NCBI GenBank assembly: GCA_002082585.1
Contig: CP020563.1
Coordinates: 1,420,001-1,484,000 of the forward strand
From: Kitasatospora albolonga
GTDB lineage: Bacteria > Actinomycetota > Actinomycetes > Streptomycetales > Streptomycetaceae
Length of the DNA stretch: 64,000 bases
Direction: 5' to 3'
Positions within the stretch are counted from its first letter, which is position 1, and every line of letters begins with the position of its first letter. Shown here in pieces: positions 33,855-42,044 of this stretch. Both the position numbers and the translations under genes were made by a program. Under the pieces are notes generated by a model that made no database searches, was not told where the DNA came from, and saw nothing but the letters and a program-made list of their open reading frames with translations.

Positions 33855-35072
33855 TCAGGAGTACCAGGTGGGTTCGGGGAGTTCGCCGGTCAGGACGTGG
33901 CGGCCGACCTCGCGGCGCTTGTAGGCGACCGGGTCGTGCAGGGTGTGGGTGCGGACGTTGCGCCAGAAGCGGTCGAGCCCCTCGGCGGAGGCGGTGGAGC
34001 GGGCTCCGGTCACCTCGAAGATGCGGCTGGTGACCTCCAGGGCCACCTCGGTGGCGCGGGCCTTGGCCGCGGCGACCCGGACCTCGAACGCGGCGCGGGA
34101 CTGCTCGGTCACCTCGTCGGGGGCGTCGTGCAGTTTCTGCCCCTCGGCGGCCACGGCGTCGGCCAGGGCCTCGACGGCCCAGAGCTTGGCGGTGAGATCG
34201 CCGTACGTGTCGATGACGTACGGCTCGTCGACGGCCCGGTCGTACCCGCCGTGCAGCCAGGAGCGGGTCTTGGTGCGGGTGTAGGTGGCGGCGGTCTCCA
34301 GGGCCCCGGCGGCGATGCCGAGGTAGAAGCTGATGAACACCAGCTGGATCGTGGGCACGTTGAGGGTGTTGTAGACGCGCGGCCGGAACTCCTTGTCCAC
34401 GTAACCGGCGGCCGAGGCCCACGGGGTGCGGACGCCGTCGATGGTGACGCCGCCGCTCTCGGTGAGGCGCTGGCCGATGTTGTCCCAGTCGTCGTGGAAG
34501 ACCAGCCCCTCGCTGTCGGAGGGCACGATGGCGAAGATGTGCTGGTCGGTGCCTTCCAGGACGCCTTCGAGGACGGTGACGTCGGAGACCTTGCTGCCGG
34601 TGGAGAAGGTCTTGGCCCCGGTGAAGACGAGGTCGTCGCCGTCCTCCGTGACCACCACGTCGGTGTCGCGCGGGTTGACGGCACCGCCGAAGAACCAGGT
34701 CTGCCGGACCGCCTCGGCCTCGACGTGCTCCCACTGCTCGCGGGTGCCGACGAGGCGGGCGGCCCAGTTCCAGAGGTAGTGGTAGCCGAGGAGCTGCCCG
34801 ATGGAGCCGTCGGCCTTGGCGACCTCGCGGATCACCCGGTACGCGGTCGTCCAGTCCTGGCCCCCGCCGCCGTGTTCGGCCGGGCCGAGCAGGGTGACGA
34901 GCCCGGAGTCCTTGAGCAGCTGGACCTCGGTGTACGGGGTGGCGCCCGCCTTGTCACGGGCGGCGGCGTCGGTGGCGAGGATCGCGGCGACCTCGGCCGC
35001 GCGCTCGATCCAGCTCCGGGGGCTGTCGGGGGCCGGGAGGGTCTTCCACTGGGTGGGCGCTGCGGTGCTCAT
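33855..35072 (-). CDS. DszC/SfnB-like flavin-dependent monooxygenase (second copy)
   Basis: 405 residues. It has the acyl-CoA dehydrogenase fold and is clearly paralogous to the gene at 31928-33145: LLGPAEHGGGGQDWTTAYRVIREVAKADGSIGQLLGYHYLW, TGAKTFSTGSKVSD, DDWDNIGQRLTESGG, RFWRNVRTHTLHDPVAYKRREVGRHVLTG. DszC-type enzymes oxidise sulfides or sulfones. Here it probably acts with SfnG on dimethyl sulfide derivatives (inference). Its ATG overlaps the sfnG stop by 4 bp (ATGA). Confidence 0.85.
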   Translation of the reverse strand: MSTAAPTQWKTLPAPDSPRSWIERAAEVAAILATDAAARDKAGATPYTEVQLLKDSGLVTLLGPAEHGGGGQDWTTAYRVIREVAKADGSIGQLLGYHYLWNWAARLVGTREQWEHVEAEAVRQTWFFGGAVNPRDTDVVVTEDGDDLVFTGAKTFSTGSKVSDVTVLEGVLEGTDQHIFAIVPSDSEGLVFHDDWDNIGQRLTESGGVTIDGVRTPWASAAGYVDKEFRPRVYNTLNVPTIQLVFISFYLGIAAGALETAATYTRTKTRSWLHGGYDRAVDEPYVIDTYGDLTAKLWAVEALADAVAAEGQKLHDAPDEVTEQSRAAFEVRVAAAKARATEVALEVTSRIFEVTGARSTASAEGLDRFWRNVRTHTLHDPVAYKRREVGRHVLTGELPEPTWYS

Positions 35073-36193
35073 GAGAGACCTTTCGGGGAGAGGGGGGCGG
35101 GGTGTTCTTCCAACTCCCGTACGAGGGGGAGGACGTTCTTGCCGAAGTACTCGACCTCCTCGTGGTAGTGGAGGAAGCCGAGGAGGAGCAGGTCCACGCC
35201 GAGGCGCTTGTAGGCGACGATGCGCTCCGCGATCTGTTCCGGGGTGCCGATCAGCCCCGTACGGAATCCGTCGTTGTACTGGACGAGGTCCTCGAAGGAG
35301 GAGTCCTGCCACATGCCCTTGCCGTCGGCGGTGGAGCGTCCTGCCTGCTTGACGGCCGAACCGAAGCCGTGGACGGCCTCCGTGTCGGCCTTGGCGACGA
35401 TCTCGCGGAGGGTGTCGCGGGCCTCGGCCTCGGTGTCGCGGGCGATGAGGAAGCCGTTGAGGCCGAAGCGGGGCGGGGTGCGTCCGGCGCTGTCGGCGGA
35501 GGCGCGGACGTCCCTGATCTGTTCGGTGACGCCGTCGAAGTCCTTGCCGTTGGAGAAGTACCAGTCGGAGACACGTCCGGCCATCTTCCGGGCGGCGGTG
35601 GAGTTGCCGCCCTGGAAGATCTCCGGGTGCGGGCGCTCCGGTGAGACGAGCGGCTTGGGCTTCAGGGTGAAGTCCCGGACGCGGTAGAAGTCCCCGGCGA
35701 GTTCGGCGTGGTCCTCGGTCCAGATGGCGCGCAGGGCCCGGATGAACTCCTCGGAGCGGCGGTAGCGTTCGTCGTGCTCCAGCCAGGGTTCGCCGAGCGC
35801 GGTGAACTCGTCCTTGAACCAGCCGCTGACCACGTTGACGGCGAACCGCCCGTTGCTCAGGTGGTCGGCGGTGGCGCCCAGTTTGGCGAGCACGCCGGGG
35901 TGCCAGAGGCCCGGGTGGACGGCGGCGATGACCTTCAGCCGCTGGGTGGCGAGCAGCAGGGCGAGGCTGAAGGAGGTGGACTCGTGCTGGTACTCGGCGC
36001 CGTAGCTGGCCATGTAGCGGACCTGGCTGAGCGCGTAGTCGAAGCCGTTGTTCTCGGCGAGGACGGCGAGTTCGCGGTTGTAGTCGTACCCCCAGTCGGT
36101 GCGCTGCTCGATGGTGGAGGTGACGAGACCGCCGCTGACGTTGGGCACCCAGTACGCGAAGCGGACCGGGTCGGCGGAGGGCGGAGTGGGCAT
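35069..36193 (-). CDS. sfnG: FMNH2-dependent dimethylsulfone monooxygenase (SfnG)
   Basis: 374 residues, luciferase-like barrel. RFAYWVPNVSGGLVTSTIEQRTDWGYDYNRELAVLAE at the start, VRYMASYGAEYQHESTSFSLALLLATQRL, VNVVSGWFKDEF and HPEIFQGGNSTAARKMAGRVSDWYFSNG fit SfnG closely. It converts dimethylsulfone to methanesulfinate, which feeds the sulfonate enzymes downstream. It is the first protein of the operon after the leader peptide, 269 nt downstream of the leader stop. Translational overlap couples it to the next gene. Confidence 0.92.
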   Translation of the reverse strand: MPTPPSADPVRFAYWVPNVSGGLVTSTIEQRTDWGYDYNRELAVLAENNGFDYALSQVRYMASYGAEYQHESTSFSLALLLATQRLKVIAAVHPGLWHPGVLAKLGATADHLSNGRFAVNVVSGWFKDEFTALGEPWLEHDERYRRSEEFIRALRAIWTEDHAELAGDFYRVRDFTLKPKPLVSPERPHPEIFQGGNSTAARKMAGRVSDWYFSNGKDFDGVTEQIRDVRASADSAGRTPPRFGLNGFLIARDTEAEARDTLREIVAKADTEAVHGFGSAVKQAGRSTADGKGMWQDSSFEDLVQYNDGFRTGLIGTPEQIAERIVAYKRLGVDLLLLGFLHYHEEVEYFGKNVLPLVRELEEHPAPLSPKGLS

Positions 36194-36362
36194 GCGGTTC
36201 TCCCGTGGACAGGACAGGAAGGCGGGGCGCGCGCCGGGTGACCGGGCGCGGCGGACCGGCCCCGGTGATCGAGAAACCCGATCAGGGGCGAGGGCAAGGG
36301 CGAGGGGCGCGGGAAGAGAGCGCGAGGACGTACGCGGACGTCCTGGGCAGGCGCGGACACGC

Positions 36363-36422
36363 ACAGCCGTACGCCGCCGCAGACAGCCGTACGTCGCCGC
36401 ACACAGTCGTACGCGGTCGTAC
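36363..36422. repeat. Three 20-bp imperfect repeats in the sulfur-operon leader
   Basis: Units beginning ACAGCCGTACGCCGCCGC, ACAGCCGTACGTCGCCGC and ACAGTCGTACGCGGTCGT are spaced exactly 20 bp. They sit between the leader peptide stop and sfnG, where attenuation structures would be expected. The rest of 36194-36462 shows no gene. Confidence 0.7.
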
Positions 36423-36462
36423 GCGGGAGAGCGAAGGAGGAGTCAGCCCCTCGGACTTCGCG

Positions 36463-36534
36463 TCAGCGGTGACAACAGAAGGCGCTGGAAACGCGGCCGA
36501 GGTCGATGTGGCGGCGACGGGTCAAGCGGCGCAC
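36463..36534 (-). CDS. 23-residue Cys-containing leader peptide of the organosulfur operon
   Basis: GTG 36534 is preceded by AAAGGAG with 6 nt spacing, a near-ideal ribosome site. The peptide has a basic start (MRRLTRRR), then HIDLGRV, and ends with tandem cysteine codons TGT TGT at residues 20-21, followed by His-Arg-stop. The H-x-D-L-x-R-V...C pattern matches short leader peptides known upstream of actinobacterial sulfur genes. Two adjacent Cys codons near the stop suit ribosome stalling when charged tRNA-Cys is low, so cysteine-responsive attenuation of sfnG-ssuD is inferred. A chance frame is unlikely given the ribosome site and motif. Confidence 0.8.
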   Translation of the reverse strand: MRRLTRRRHIDLGRVSSAFCCHR

Positions 36535-36691
36535 ATCCCTCTCCTTTCGCGTTCCGCGGCGGGCACCCGGGGGACCCCGGGGTGCCTTCGGGTTCCAGAG
36601 TAGGGCGCCGGAACGCTCCAGGTCGAGAAGGCATCGGCGAGGGAGCGATAGGGTTCCCCTTCCACCGCCTCCGGGTCGAGAGGGAAAGACG

Positions 36692-37603
36692 ATGCGGATC
36701 GAACAGCTGGAGTACATCGAGGCCGTCACCCGGCTCGGGTCCCTGCGCCGGGCGGCGGAGGAACTGCACCTGTCCCAGCCCGCGTTGAGCGAGACCGTAC
36801 GGAACCTGGAGCGCGAGCTCGGGGTGACCGTGCTGGACCGCAAACGGTCGGGGGCGACGATCAGCGACGCCGGGCGCGAGCTGCTGCCGCACATCATCGG
36901 GGTGCTGGACGCGGTCGACCGGCTGCGCCGGGCCGCCGACGAGCAGCACCGCACGAGCCGTACGGTCCGGCTCGGCACGGTGTTCGCGGCGACGGTCCCC
37001 CTGCTCGTACCGGCGATCCGGGAGTTCCACGCGCTGCACTCGGCCACCGAGGTGGAGGTGATCGCGGCCCAGCAGTCGGTGATCCACCGCTCGCTGCTGG
37101 AGGGCGGTGTGGACCTCGGCCTGGTCAACTACCTGGAGGGCGACGACCTGGCCCCCGACCTGCACACCACGGAGCTGCTCCGCGGCCGCCCGGTCGTCTG
37201 CCTGCGCCCCGACAGCCCGCTGGCGGCGCTGGAGTCGGTCGGGGTGGACGACCTGCTGAGCGAGCCGCTGATCGTGATGCGCTCCGGCTATCTGATGCAC
37301 CGCTTCACCCACCGGCTGCTGAAGGGCCGGGTGCCCTCGTTCTCGTACTCCGCCGACGGCGCGGAGATGGGCAAGCTGATGGTGGCGGAGGGGCTGGGGG
37401 TGACTGTGCTCCCGGACTACAGCGTCCTCGGGGACCCGCTGGAGCGCACGGGCGCGATCACCGCACGCCCGCTGCGGGACGACACGACCACGGTGCTCCT
37501 GGTGGTGCAGCGCAGCCGCTCGGGCTCGGTCACCCGGGCGGCCCGCGATCTGCACCGGATCTTCGTGGAGCGCGCGGAGGCGCACCGTACGCAGGACTCC
37601 TAG
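36692..37603 (+). CDS. LysR family regulator, probably of the organosulfur operon
   Basis: 303 residues. N-terminal winged helix: MRIEQLEYIEAVTRLGSLRRAAEELHLSQPALSETVRNLERELG. The effector-binding domain continues from VRLGTVFAATVPLLVPAIREF. CysB/Cbl-like control by sulfur status is inferred from its divergent position to the leader peptide and sfnG. ATG 36692 is preceded by GAGAGGGAAAG. The stop TAG is the last three bases of a CTAG target copy at which an IS481 element inserted, so the gene remains intact. Confidence 0.9.
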   Translation: MRIEQLEYIEAVTRLGSLRRAAEELHLSQPALSETVRNLERELGVTVLDRKRSGATISDAGRELLPHIIGVLDAVDRLRRAADEQHRTSRTVRLGTVFAATVPLLVPAIREFHALHSATEVEVIAAQQSVIHRSLLEGGVDLGLVNYLEGDDLAPDLHTTELLRGRPVVCLRPDSPLAALESVGVDDLLSEPLIVMRSGYLMHRFTHRLLKGRVPSFSYSADGAEMGKLMVAEGLGVTVLPDYSVLGDPLERTGAITARPLRDDTTTVLLVVQRSRSGSVTRAARDLHRIFVERAEAHRTQDS

Positions 37604-38673
37604 GTGTTCTGTCCCGGGAGGTTGTGGACGGTGAGGTACATCTCGGCTGAGGGATCTTGAAATGGGTGAGGGCCTGCCGGTTCGGTGTGGATTGCGACGT
37701 CTACACCTGACCGAAAGGCCCTCGTGCCCCACCGTAATGCACCTCTGACCGAGACCGGCCGCCTGCGTCTGGCCCGCTGCGTGGTCGAGGATGGCTGGCC
37801 TCTTCGACGCGCGGCAGAACGCTTCCAGGTCTCGCCCACCACGGCCCAGCGGTGGGCCACCCGCTACCGGGCCACGGGCGAGGCCGGCATGAGCGACCGC
37901 TCCTCCCGCCCGCACCACAGCCCGCGCCGGACCGCGACCCGAACCGAACGCCGGATCATCAAGGTCAGAGTCCTGCGGCGCTGGGGACCAGCCCGCATCG
38001 CGCACCTGCTGAACCTGGCCCCCTCGACCGTGCACCGGGTCCTGACCCGCTTCGGCCTGGCCCGCCTGAAGCATCTGGACCGGGCCACCGGCCGCGTCAT
38101 ACGCCGCTACGAACACGACCGCCCCGGCGAGCTGGTACACGTGGACATCAAGAAACTCGGGAACATCCCCGACGGCGGCGGCCACAAAGTCCTGGGCCGC
38201 CCGGCGGGCCGCAGGACCAGGTCCGGTGTCGGCTACCAGTACATCCACACCGCCGTCGACGACCACTCCCGCCTGGCCTACAGCGAGATACTCACCGACG
38301 AGAAGAAGGAAACCGCCACCGCCTTCTGGCAGCGGGCCCACGCCTACTTCACCGGCGTCGGAATCACCGTCGAACGCGTCCTGACCGACAACGGCGCCTG
38401 CTACAAGTCCCACACCTGGCGCGACACCCTGGCAGCAGCCGGGATCGCCCACAAGCGAACCCGGCCCTACCGGCCCCAGACCAACGGCAAGGTCGAACGC
38501 CTCAACCGCACCCTGCTGGACGAATGGGCCTACGCCCGTCCCTACCGCTCAGAACAGGAACGACGCGACGCCTTCCCCGCCTGGCTGCACACCTACAATC
38601 ACCACCGCGGACACACCGCGCTCGCAGGCAAACCACCCGCCACCCGCGTCCCCAACCTCACAGGGCAATACAC
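37604..38673 (+). mobile_element. IS481-family insertion sequence (1,070 bp) with CTAG target duplication
   Basis: Flanking CTAG tetramers lie at 37600-37603 and 38674-38677. Terminal inverted repeats begin GTGTTCTGTCCCGGGAGG (left) and, reading inward from the right end, GTGTATTGCCCTGTGAGG, with 16 of 21 identities when extended to GTTG. One complete transposase is inside. A CTAG target is characteristic of IS481 elements. The insertion is in the space just after lysR, and its left target copy supplies the lysR stop codon. Confidence 0.92.
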
Positions 38674-38677
38674 CTAG
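37724..38677 (+). CDS. IS481-family DDE transposase
   Basis: 317 residues from a GTG with GAAAGG upstream. N-terminal helix-turn-helix: RLARCVVEDGWPLRRAAERFQVSPTTAQRWATRY. The integrase-type catalytic triad is D141 (LVHVDIKKLG), D222 (VLTDNGACY) and E258 (NGKVERLNRTL). The stop TAG lies in the right CTAG target copy, so the reading frame is closed by host sequence, a known IS481 habit. No frameshift or internal stop is seen, so it may be active. Confidence 0.96.
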   Translation: MPHRNAPLTETGRLRLARCVVEDGWPLRRAAERFQVSPTTAQRWATRYRATGEAGMSDRSSRPHHSPRRTATRTERRIIKVRVLRRWGPARIAHLLNLAPSTVHRVLTRFGLARLKHLDRATGRVIRRYEHDRPGELVHVDIKKLGNIPDGGGHKVLGRPAGRRTRSGVGYQYIHTAVDDHSRLAYSEILTDEKKETATAFWQRAHAYFTGVGITVERVLTDNGACYKSHTWRDTLAAAGIAHKRTRPYRPQTNGKVERLNRTLLDEWAYARPYRSEQERRDAFPAWLHTYNHHRGHTALAGKPPATRVPNLTGQYT

Positions 38678-38773
38678 GGCATCCGCCCGATGCCGCCGGA
38701 CGGCCTTACTCCTCACCATGAACCGCACACCGCACAGGTGCGGAGCGCGAGGCGGAGGGGGGACGGCGGCGGC

Positions 38774-39988
38774 ATGAACGGGTCCGCGGTGGTACGGGTC
38801 CTGCGGGACCGGACGGCCGGGCGGTGTCTGGCGGGGGTGGTCGTCTCCGGGTTCGGTACGTCGGCGATGTGGCTGACGGCCGGGATCTGGGTCAAGTCAC
38901 TGACCGGCTCGAACAGTCTGGCGGCGCTGACCGTGTTCGCGATGTGGGCCCCGGTGCTGGCAGGCCCCGCGCTCGGCGCCCTCGCGGACCGGCTCCCCCG
39001 CAAGGCCCTGCTGGTCCGGGTCAACCTGGCGCTGGCCTGCCTGCTGGCCGCGCTGGTGCTGGTGGACTCGGAGCGCACGGTCTGGCTGCTCTTCGTGGTG
39101 CTGGTGCTCTACGGGACGGCCGGCGTCCTGCTCGACGCGGCGGAGTCGGCGCTCGTGGCGCGGGCGGTGGAGCCGCGGCTGCTGGCCGACTTCAACGGTC
39201 TGCGGATGACGGCGAACGAGGGCATGAAGCTGGTCGCCCCGCTGGCGGGCGCGGGGCTGTACGCCCGGTTCGGCGGCCCGGCGGTGGCCCTGCTGGACGC
39301 GGCGACGTGCGCGCTGGCCGCCCTGCTCTTCGCCCGGCTGCCGGTACGCGAACCTCCCCGCGCCCCGGCGGGTCCGTGGCGCGGTGAACTCGGCGCCGGG
39401 CTGCGGCGGATCGGCGGATCGGCGGTGCTGCGCCCGCTGGTGACGGCCGGTGCGGTGACGATGCTGGTGGCGGGGGTGAACGGGGCGGTGACGTACGCGT
39501 ACGTGGACGATGTGCTCGGGCGGGCGCCGGCGTACGCGGGGGTGCTGTACGCGGTGCAGGGCGCCGGTTCGGTGGCGGTGGGGCTGCTGGCGGGGCCGCT
39601 GCTGCGCCGGGTTCCGGGGCGGGTGTTCGCGGCGGGCGGGATGGCGTTGTTCGGGCTGGCGGTGGGGGCGCGCGTGGTGCCGCAGGACGCGGTGGCCCTG
39701 GCGGCGAGCGCGGCGATCGGGTTCGGGCTGCCGTGTGTGCTGGTGGCGGCGGTGACGGCGGTGCAGCGGGAGACCCCGGACGCGGTGCTGGGCCGGACGG
39801 CGGCGACGGCGGGCTCCCTGATGACGGCCCCCAACGCGGTGGCCCTGGCGCTGGGGGCGGGGCTCGTGGCGGTGGTGGACGTGCGGGTGCTGTCGGCGGT
39901 GGGCGGGGCGGTGGGGGTGGTGGCCGCGGGGGTGCTGCTGGTGGGGGCGGCGGGGTGGCGGCGCGCCGGGGGCGGCGGACGGTCGTAA
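38774..39988 (+). CDS. MFS transporter (12-helix, EntS/MefA-like)
   Basis: 404 residues with about 12 hydrophobic helices. The loop motif GPALGALADRLPRKALLVRVN is MFS motif A, and EPRLLADFNGLRMTANEGMKLVAPLAGAGLYARFGG is typical of the bacterial drug/siderophore exporter group. The substrate is unknown. GGAGGGG precedes ATG 38774. It now lies behind the IS element, which has separated it from lysR by 1.1 kb. Confidence 0.88.
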   Translation: MNGSAVVRVLRDRTAGRCLAGVVVSGFGTSAMWLTAGIWVKSLTGSNSLAALTVFAMWAPVLAGPALGALADRLPRKALLVRVNLALACLLAALVLVDSERTVWLLFVVLVLYGTAGVLLDAAESALVARAVEPRLLADFNGLRMTANEGMKLVAPLAGAGLYARFGGPAVALLDAATCALAALLFARLPVREPPRAPAGPWRGELGAGLRRIGGSAVLRPLVTAGAVTMLVAGVNGAVTYAYVDDVLGRAPAYAGVLYAVQGAGSVAVGLLAGPLLRRVPGRVFAAGGMALFGLAVGARVVPQDAVALAASAAIGFGLPCVLVAAVTAVQRETPDAVLGRTAATAGSLMTAPNAVALALGAGLVAVVDVRVLSAVGGAVGVVAAGVLLVGAAGWRRAGGGGRS

Positions 39989-40030
39989 ATCCAGGCGACA
40001 GGGGGGCGGCCGGGCAGGCAGGATGCGGGC

Positions 40031-40252
40031 ATGCCGAGACCTTCAGGATTCCAGTACGAACAGCATGGCGACCAGAGCGTCACCATCACCCACCACAACC
40101 GCCCGGCGGGCACCCTGCGCGGCGGCCGGGCGGAGAAGTTCCTGGCCGAGGTGGTGTCGGGCGATGCCCAGCTGGTGATGGCGCGCTGGACCGGCGCGTA
40201 CAAGCACGGCAACGAGCGCGCCGCCCGCAACCACCCGCGCAACCGCCGCTGA
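40031..40252 (+). CDS. Small basic hypothetical protein
   Basis: 73 residues: FQYEQHGDQSVTITHHNRPAGTLRGGRAEKFLAEV, then LVMARWTGAYKHGNERAARNHPRNRR. The basic, Arg/His-rich C-terminus suggests nucleic-acid contact. ATG 40031 has AGGATG upstream. I recognise no named family, although similar short proteins occur in other Streptomyces. Confidence 0.7.
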   Translation: MPRPSGFQYEQHGDQSVTITHHNRPAGTLRGGRAEKFLAEVVSGDAQLVMARWTGAYKHGNERAARNHPRNRR

Positions 40253-40395
40253 GAGCCGGGCCGGACGGCACGGGACGGCCCGCGGTCCGGCCGCGAGACT
40301 CCGCCGACCGGCCGCGAGGACGGCTGTGAAGGTGGCCGCGAAGGTGGCCGCGAAGGTAAGGGAACGGCAAAGCGGGGTCGTTCGTTACTCCGTGC

Positions 40396-41598
40396 ATGAC
40401 CGCAATGACCCCCGGCTCGAACATTCCTCTCTCCGCCGTCCGTGTGGCGGTGGACGTCGCCGCTCCGGTGCGGCTCGACGTCTCGGGCCTGCTGCTCACC
40501 GCCGACGGCAAGGTGCGCTCCGACGACGACTTCATCTTCTACAACCAGCCCTCGGGCCCCGGTGTGGCCTACCGCTCCGGCGGCGGCTCCGCGCCCGACG
40601 CCATCGTGGTGGACACCGGCGCGGTCCCGCCGGGCATCGAGAAGATCGTCGTCACCGCGAGCCCGGACGCGGCGGGCCAGACCTTCCAGGGCATCGAGCC
40701 CACCGCCACCGTGCGCAACGCCGACGACGGCAGCGCGCTCGCCACGTTCACCCCGCCCCGGCTGGGCGGCGAGACGGCGCTCGTGGTCATCGAGATCTAC
40801 CGGCGCAACGGCGCCTGGAAGGCCCGCGCGGTCGGCCAGGGGTATGCGAACGGGCTGGCCGGGATCGCCACGGACTTCGGTGTCTCGGTGGAGGAGCCCG
40901 CCGCCCCGCCGGTCCCGGCGGCCGCCCCCGTGGCCCCCGCAGCCCCCGTGGACCCGCGGATCGCGCCGCCGGCGCCCGCCGCGCCCCCGGCACCGCCCGC
41001 CGCCCCGCCCGCAGGCGCCGGGAAGATCAACCTCGACAAGGGCCGGGTCAGCCTCCAGAAGAACCAGACCGTGTCCCTGGTCAAGGGCGGCGCCCCGCTG
41101 CTCTCACAGGTCAAGATGGGCCTCGGCTGGGAGCCCGCGTTCCGGGGCAAGGACATCGACCTGGACGCCTCGGTCATCGCGTACGGCCCCAACCGCAACC
41201 ACCTGGACAGCTGCTACTTCGGCAAGCTCACCATCCTGAACGGGGCGATCAAGCACTCCGGCGACAACCTCACGGGGGAGGGCGCGGGGGACGACGAGGT
41301 GATCGTCGTGGACCTGGGCCGCATCCCGGCCGAGGCGACGGGCCTGGTCTTCACGGTGAACTCGTTCACCGGCCAGAAGTTCAACGAGGTCGCCAAGGCT
41401 TACTGCCGGCTGATCGACGCGCGCACCGACGAGGAGCTGGTCCGGTTCGACCTGACCGGCGCGGAGCCGCAGACCGGCGTCATCATGGCCAAGCTCATCA
41501 AGCAGTTCAGCGGTGAGTGGGAGATGACGGCCATGGGCGAGTTCGTGAAGTCACGCACCGTACGGGGCATGGTGAAGCCCGCCGCCCAGGCCCTCTGA
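40396..41598 (+). CDS. Tandem TerD-domain tellurium/stress resistance protein
   Basis: 400 residues. Two TerD domains are joined by a Pro/Ala linker at about 170-205. The first (18-160) has LDVSGLLLTADGKVRSDDDFIFYNQPSGPGVAY. The second (210-400) has the canonical calcium-binding TerD pattern VKMGLGWEPAFRGKDIDLDASVIAY, LDSCYFGKLTILNGAIKHSGDNLTGEGAGDDEVIVVDL. TerD proteins bind calcium and act in membrane-associated stress complexes. The first domain has lost part of the acidic calcium signature. A 12-bp repeat (GAAGGTGGCCGC) lies upstream at about 40327-40360. Confidence 0.9.
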   Translation: MTAMTPGSNIPLSAVRVAVDVAAPVRLDVSGLLLTADGKVRSDDDFIFYNQPSGPGVAYRSGGGSAPDAIVVDTGAVPPGIEKIVVTASPDAAGQTFQGIEPTATVRNADDGSALATFTPPRLGGETALVVIEIYRRNGAWKARAVGQGYANGLAGIATDFGVSVEEPAAPPVPAAAPVAPAAPVDPRIAPPAPAAPPAPPAAPPAGAGKINLDKGRVSLQKNQTVSLVKGGAPLLSQVKMGLGWEPAFRGKDIDLDASVIAYGPNRNHLDSCYFGKLTILNGAIKHSGDNLTGEGAGDDEVIVVDLGRIPAEATGLVFTVNSFTGQKFNEVAKAYCRLIDARTDEELVRFDLTGAEPQTGVIMAKLIKQFSGEWEMTAMGEFVKSRTVRGMVKPAAQAL

Positions 41599-41654
41599 CC
41601 CCGCTGCCCCGGTCTCCGGGCCCGGAGGCCGGGCCGCCCGTGGCCCGGAACGGC

Positions 41655-41690
41655 ATCCGGGGCACCCGAATCACTTCGGGTGCCCCGGAT
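41655..41690. terminator. Bidirectional hairpin between terD and the small minus-strand gene
   Basis: A 16-bp perfect stem (41655-41670 with 41675-41690) closes on TCAC, between convergent genes. Confidence 0.85.
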
Positions 41691-41728
41691 ACGAGAAGGC
41701 TGGTCGCCGCTCGTGCTCGTGCGGTGTC

Positions 41729-41959
41729 TCAGAGCTTGGTCAGCTTGGAGTACGGGCTCAGGATTCTCCCCTGGCGCCCCGAGAAGTCGATGAGGACCGC
41801 GTCGTTGTCGCCCTCGACAGCAAGGATTCTGCCGAGCCCGAACTGGTCGTGCGACACCCTGTCGCCCACATCGAAGCATTCGACCGGTGGGGCCTCCTGG
41901 GCCGGGCGGTTGAAGGGACTGGAAGGCAGGTGACGCCGGGAACCGGCTGACTGTTTCAT
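41729..41959 (-). CDS. Small protein with a PcrA-C-terminal/Tudor-like domain
   Basis: 76 residues. The second half, CFDVGDRVSHDQFGLGRILAVEGDNDAVLIDFSGRQGRILSPYSKLTKL, resembles the small beta-barrel at the C-terminus of PcrA/UvrD helicases, which binds RNA polymerase. A stand-alone copy might act in transcription-coupled processes (inference). It starts at ATG 41959; the ribosome site is unclear. Confidence 0.75.
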   Translation of the reverse strand: MKQSAGSRRHLPSSPFNRPAQEAPPVECFDVGDRVSHDQFGLGRILAVEGDNDAVLIDFSGRQGRILSPYSKLTKL

Positions 41960-42044
41960 TAAGTCGAGTATGCGCCCTGTGAAGGCCCGGCGCCATGCCC
42001 GTCTGCCGCCCGGGCCCCAGAAGTACCGGATTCGTGACCCGCGC

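Noticed and set aside
37604..37723. Separate gene in the IS left end
   Set aside because: This is the non-coding IS terminus before the transposase ribosome site.
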